Position numbers and translations under genes: made by a program. The notes under the pieces were generated by a model. The model had not been told where the DNA came from, ran no database searches, and was given only the letters and a program-made list of their open reading frames with translations. 64,000 nt of DNA from Runella zeae DSM 19591 (lineage in GTDB: Bacteria > Bacteroidota > Bacteroidia > Cytophagales > Spirosomataceae), in contig NZ_KE384037.1 of assembly GCF_000423565.1 (NCBI RefSeq), forward strand, positions 186,001 through 250,000, in the 5' to 3' direction. Below, piece after piece: positions 61,065 through 64,000 of the stretch; the stretch's first letter is position 1, and each line of letters starts with the position of its first letter.

Positions 61065-61937
61065 TTACCCAAACAAATCACTAGAAAGATAGCGGTCGCC
61101 ACGGTCGCAAACGATAAAGACAATCACGCCTTCATCCAACTGGCCTGCTAGCTGAATCGCCGCGTGTGCGGCGCCTCCACTACTCATACCCGCAAAAACG
61201 CCTTCTACTTTGGCCAATTCTCTCGCCATATGAGTAGCATCGGCTTGTGAAACCTCCATGACAGTATCTACGCGTGAAGCATCAAAGATTTTGGGCAGGT
61301 ATTCTTGCGGCCACTTACGAATCCCCGGAATACTCGACCCATCCGTAGGCTGACATCCTACAATTTGTACGTTCGGGTTTTGTTCTTTCAAAAACATCGA
61401 AGTTCCCATAATCGTCCCAGTAGTTCCCATTGACGATACAAAATGCGTCACTTCTCCGTCTGTATCGCGCCATATCTCAGGGCCAGTGGAGCGATAATGC
61501 GCCATATAATTGTCGGGATTGGCAAATTGATTGAGCATCAAATACCCACCTTCCGCTACTTTAGCATCTGCATAGTCGCGGGCTGATTCTATGGTTTCGG
61601 TCAAGATTACCTTTGCTCCAAATGCCTCCATCGTCAATACTCGCTCACGGGTTGAGTTTTTGGGCATGGTAAGCTCAATTTCAATTCCATACAAGCGGGC
61701 TATCATGGCCAATGCAATGCCAGTATTGCCACTTGTAGCTTCGATTAGTTTCATACCCGGCTTGATTTCGCCCCGCTCCACTGCACCCTTTATCATGCTA
61801 TAAGCCGCGCGGTCTTTCACACTACCGCCAGGATTGTGACCTTCGAGTTTGGCCAATAATTTTACATTTGGATTGGGGTTGAGTTTTTTGAGCTCAACAA
61901 GCGGAGTATTTCCGACAAAATCTAAAAGCGTAGACAT
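61065..61937 (-). CDS. cysM: Cysteine synthase B
   Basis: A 290-residue PLP-dependent O-acetylserine sulfhydrylase of the CysM type. The Schiff-base lysine is Lys41 in GGSVKDRAAYSMI; the substrate loop is TSGNTGIALAM and the PLP-phosphate loop is SSMGTTGTIMGT. Length (about 290-300, shorter than CysK at ~320) supports CysM. It makes cysteine from O-acetylserine and sulfide or thiosulfate. It is convergent with the acyltransferase and divergent from the flippase; no other sulfur gene is adjacent. Confidence 0.93.
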   Translation of the reverse strand: MSTLLDFVGNTPLVELKKLNPNPNVKLLAKLEGHNPGGSVKDRAAYSMIKGAVERGEIKPGMKLIEATSGNTGIALAMIARLYGIEIELTMPKNSTRERVLTMEAFGAKVILTETIESARDYADAKVAEGGYLMLNQFANPDNYMAHYRSTGPEIWRDTDGEVTHFVSSMGTTGTIMGTSMFLKEQNPNVQIVGCQPTDGSSIPGIRKWPQEYLPKIFDASRVDTVMEVSQADATHMARELAKVEGVFAGMSSGGAAHAAIQLAGQLDEGVIVFIVCDRGDRYLSSDLFG

Positions 61938-62054
61938 CTTTGGAGGAGTTGATTAATCAATTTGGGTTTCAAAACTAACCAGAATCATTTGTTTGTAGGT
62001 TCCTTTTTGTGAGCAAAATTTAAAAATCAATTTTTACAGCCCACAAAACCCCTC

Positions 62055-62062
62055 TATCTTTG
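62055..62062 (+). promoter_or_regulatory. Candidate -7 element of the flippase gene
   Basis: TATCTTTG matches TAnnTTTG, 34 bp before the ATG at 62096; TTTTTAC about 20 bp upstream is a possible weak -33. Confidence 0.45.
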
Positions 62063-62095
62063 ACGGTTTGTTTACTTAATTGCCATTGGCTAAAA

Positions 62096-63619
62096 ATGAG
62101 CGTACTTAAAAAACTGGCTAGCGAAACAGCCCTGTATGGATTAAGCAGCATTGTTGGGCGATTTATCAACTACTTATTGGTTCCGTTGCACACTTGGATT
62201 TTTGGCAAACCAAGTGAGCTGAGCCCTACGGTCGATTTGTTTGCCTTTGTAGCGGTCATGAATATTATCTATACGTTTGGGCTCGAAACAGGTTTCTTTC
62301 GCTATGCGTCCAAAACAGGTGAACTTCGCAAATACTATGACCAAACCCTCACTTCTGTCATTGTATTGTCGGGGGTATTGTCGTTTTCGGTGGCTTTAGG
62401 AGCTCCTGCCATTGCCCAAGCCTTAGATTATCCTGACAAAGCCCATATCATCATATGGTTGTCAGTGATTATGTTTATTGATTCCATTGTCAACATTCCC
62501 TTTGCTCGTCTGAGGTTAGAGGGCAAAGCGAAGCGATTTGTTTACGTTAAGATTGTTAATATTTTGGTAAACATTCTGCTCAATGTTTTCTTTTTAGTAA
62601 TCTGTAAAGGAATTTATGAAGGATTATTTTTATTGGAATTGAGCAATGAAGTAGCCTTGATTTACAATCCCGAATGGTCGGTTGAGTATATCTTTTTGTC
62701 TAATCTTATTTCCAATGCTCTTTTTATTTGGTTATTAAGAGACTTGTTTATTGATTTTAAATTTCAGTTTGATAAGCAACTTTTCATTGAGCTTTGGAAT
62801 TATTCTTTTCCAGTCATGATTTTGGGCTTGATTGGAATGATTAATACCATGACCGACCGGATGTTTCTGAAGCATCTTCTACCAAAAGGATTTTATCCAA
62901 ATCGCACTTCAGAGGACGCCTTGAGTATATATGGGCAGTGCTATAAGCTTTCGATGCTCATGCAGCTTGCGGTGCAGTCATTCAAATTTGCTGCTGACCC
63001 CTTCTTTTTCTCCAATGCCCAAGACAAAAACGCTCCCCAGCTCTTAGCACTAGTGATGAAGTGGTTTGTAATTGTATGCGTGGGGCTGTGGGTAGTAGTT
63101 AGCCTCAACAACGACGTCATTGGTTTTCTCTTTTTACGTAACCAAATTTACCGCGAAGGGCTGATCGTCGTGCCTATACTTTCGCTGGCCAATTTGTTTA
63201 TGGGTGTGTACTACAATCTAGCTTTTTGGTTTAAACTAACCGATAAAACCAATTTTGGTATTTTGATTTCGGGAATTGGGGCACTTGTTACTATCACCCT
63301 CAACATCTTACTGATTCCTCAACTCGGGTATATCGCCTGTGCTTGGTCGTTTTTGGCCTCTACGTTTGTTATGTGCCTAGTTTGTTATTTTTTAGGCGAA
63401 AAATACTACCCTGTTCCCTACCACGTAGCCTCTTCCTTGGGGTATATTGTGAGCGCAGGGCTGCTGATTTATGTTTCTTCTTTGTTCAAAATTTCGAACT
63501 TATGGGTGTCAGTTCCTTATCATTTAGCGTTATGTTTGTTGTATGGTATTGGAATTTTGCTTGTTGAACGGGATTCAATACCTTTGAGAATTCGTCAAAA
63601 AATCAAAATATTAGGGTAA
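62096..63619 (+). CDS. Polysaccharide flippase (Wzx/MATE-like)
   Basis: From ATG 62096 (MSVLKKLASETALYGLSS) the protein has 507 residues and about 12-14 membrane helices, with SSIVGRFINYLLVPLHTWIF in the first helix and ETGFFRYASK after it, as in oligosaccharide flippases. A longer frame starts at 62060, inside the promoter region. It should move lipid-linked oligosaccharide across the inner membrane. It is upstream of gldH by 17 bp and probably co-transcribed. Confidence 0.9.
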   Translation: MSVLKKLASETALYGLSSIVGRFINYLLVPLHTWIFGKPSELSPTVDLFAFVAVMNIIYTFGLETGFFRYASKTGELRKYYDQTLTSVIVLSGVLSFSVALGAPAIAQALDYPDKAHIIIWLSVIMFIDSIVNIPFARLRLEGKAKRFVYVKIVNILVNILLNVFFLVICKGIYEGLFLLELSNEVALIYNPEWSVEYIFLSNLISNALFIWLLRDLFIDFKFQFDKQLFIELWNYSFPVMILGLIGMINTMTDRMFLKHLLPKGFYPNRTSEDALSIYGQCYKLSMLMQLAVQSFKFAADPFFFSNAQDKNAPQLLALVMKWFVIVCVGLWVVVSLNNDVIGFLFLRNQIYREGLIVVPILSLANLFMGVYYNLAFWFKLTDKTNFGILISGIGALVTITLNILLIPQLGYIACAWSFLASTFVMCLVCYFLGEKYYPVPYHVASSLGYIVSAGLLIYVSSLFKISNLWVSVPYHLALCLLYGIGILLVERDSIPLRIRQKIKILG

Positions 63620-63636
63620 TGTACCCTTTCAATCTT

Positions 63637-64000
63637 ATGAATTTCGTAAAACTTGCGAAGTATTTTTGTTTTGGAGTTGCCATTTTGGGCTTGTGGGTTC
63701 TACAAGGTTGCGACACAAATGCCGTCTATAAAAGCCACGACGACATCAAAGATGGTCAATGGTTTATCAAATACGAACCTACATTTACCTTCGAAATCAC
63801 CGATACAACTCAAGCTTATAATGTTTACTATTTAGTCAGAAATAGCATTGGATATCCTTATTACAACTTATACGTCAAGCGGTTTTTGATTAATGAAAAA
63901 AAGAAGATCGTCAACGAAGCGCTCAATGAATTGATTTTGATGGATGAAAAAAGTGGCAAACCGCTCGGTGACGGGTTAGGAGATTTGTTTGACCACAAAA
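63637..64000 (+). CDS. gldH: Gliding motility lipoprotein GldH, 3' truncated by the window end
   Basis: An open frame of 121 codons starts at ATG 63637 and runs off the window. The lipoprotein signal ends in LQGC (lipobox at residue ~27). The following motifs DGQWFIKYEPTFTFEITDT, YYLVRNSIGYPYYNLYV and GDGLGDLFDH are those of GldH, one of the Gld lipoproteins required for gliding and T9SS function in Bacteroidota. A shorter out-of-frame reading frame (63653-63835) overlaps it and is not coding. It follows the flippase gene closely. Confidence 0.9.
   Translation, partial: MNFVKLAKYFCFGVAILGLWVLQGCDTNAVYKSHDDIKDGQWFIKYEPTFTFEITDTTQAYNVYYLVRNSIGYPYYNLYVKRFLINEKKKIVNEALNELILMDEKSGKPLGDGLGDLFDHK

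Noticed and set aside
63653-63835. Plus-strand frame of 60 codons at the right edge
   Set aside because: It overlaps gldH in another frame; the gldH frame has a lipobox and family motifs.
1-64000. tRNA, rRNA, CRISPR array, riboswitch or prophage
   Set aside because: Intergenic gaps were read for TTCGAAT-type T-arm sequences, spaced direct repeats and integrase or phage genes; none was found.

Overview
The window looks like a chromosomal stretch from a Bacteroidota, most likely a Cytophagales bacterium of the Runella/Spirosoma/Arcicella type (the genus is an inference). The direct pointers are the type IX secretion sortase and outer-membrane protein PorU-PorV, the gliding lipoprotein gldH running off the right edge, T9SS-type C-terminal sorting domains, the LpxC-FabZ fusion, several secreted Gfo/Idh/MocA proteins with RR-type leaders, starts without clear Shine-Dalgarno sequences, and -7 elements of the form TAnnTTTG. 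No rRNA, tRNA, CRISPR array, prophage or transposase gene was seen.

Layout. 1-7.7 kb: end of a two-domain dehydrogenase/Gfo-Idh-MocA oxidoreductase, a cation/proton antiporter, an HtrA protease, ruvX-def, a DnaQ-like exonuclease and a TlpA thioredoxin. 7.8-17.8 kb: a sugar-acid block on the minus strand (SDR oxidoreductase, GH67 alpha-glucuronidase, mannonate dehydratase, DUF6807/PmoA-like protein, two Gfo/Idh/MocA proteins) followed by a plus-strand LacI-type regulator with an extra N-terminal zinc ribbon; a perfect LacI-like palindrome lies between regulator and block. 17.8-20.3 kb: a PIN toxin-antitoxin pair bounded by 27-bp direct repeats of the end of the neighbouring NFACT (Rqc2/RqcH family) gene, which itself carries an in-frame 228-bp inverted-repeat element. 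20.4-27.2 kb: clpP, a SprT-like protease, porU, porV and a small lipoprotein.

27.2-38.9 kb: a LuxE-like adenylating enzyme, then a nitrate-assimilation block on the minus strand (porin, NarK transporter, a three-module nitrate reductase, a nucleotidyltransferase and a nitrite-reductase-fold/rubredoxin protein without sirohaem ligands), with a TrpD2-like gene divergent from it. 38.9-52.6 kb: mnmA, a TIM-barrel isomerase, a heptad-repeat protein, an S9 peptidase, an AguB-type amidohydrolase, hisIE, an NtrC-type regulator without its DNA-binding domain, a cyclophilin, an HD phosphohydrolase and the lipid A genes lpxD, lpxC-fabZ, lpxA. 53-64 kb: two tandem secreted glycosidase-like paralogues with Ig/cadherin-like repeats and T9SS sorting tails, an SGNH hydrolase, a membrane O-acyltransferase, cysM, a polysaccharide flippase and gldH.

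Functional reading. The GH67, SDR and UxuA genes together would take glucuronate released from glucuronoxylan to 2-keto-3-deoxygluconate, lacking only uronate isomerase here. The nitrate block would import and reduce nitrate to nitrite; no sirohaem nitrite reductase is present. PorU/PorV would export and anchor the two paralogues at 53-58.7 kb. The most unusual structures are the repeat-bounded toxin-antitoxin insertion, the protein-coding inverted-repeat element inside the NFACT gene, and the zinc-ribbon LacI regulator.
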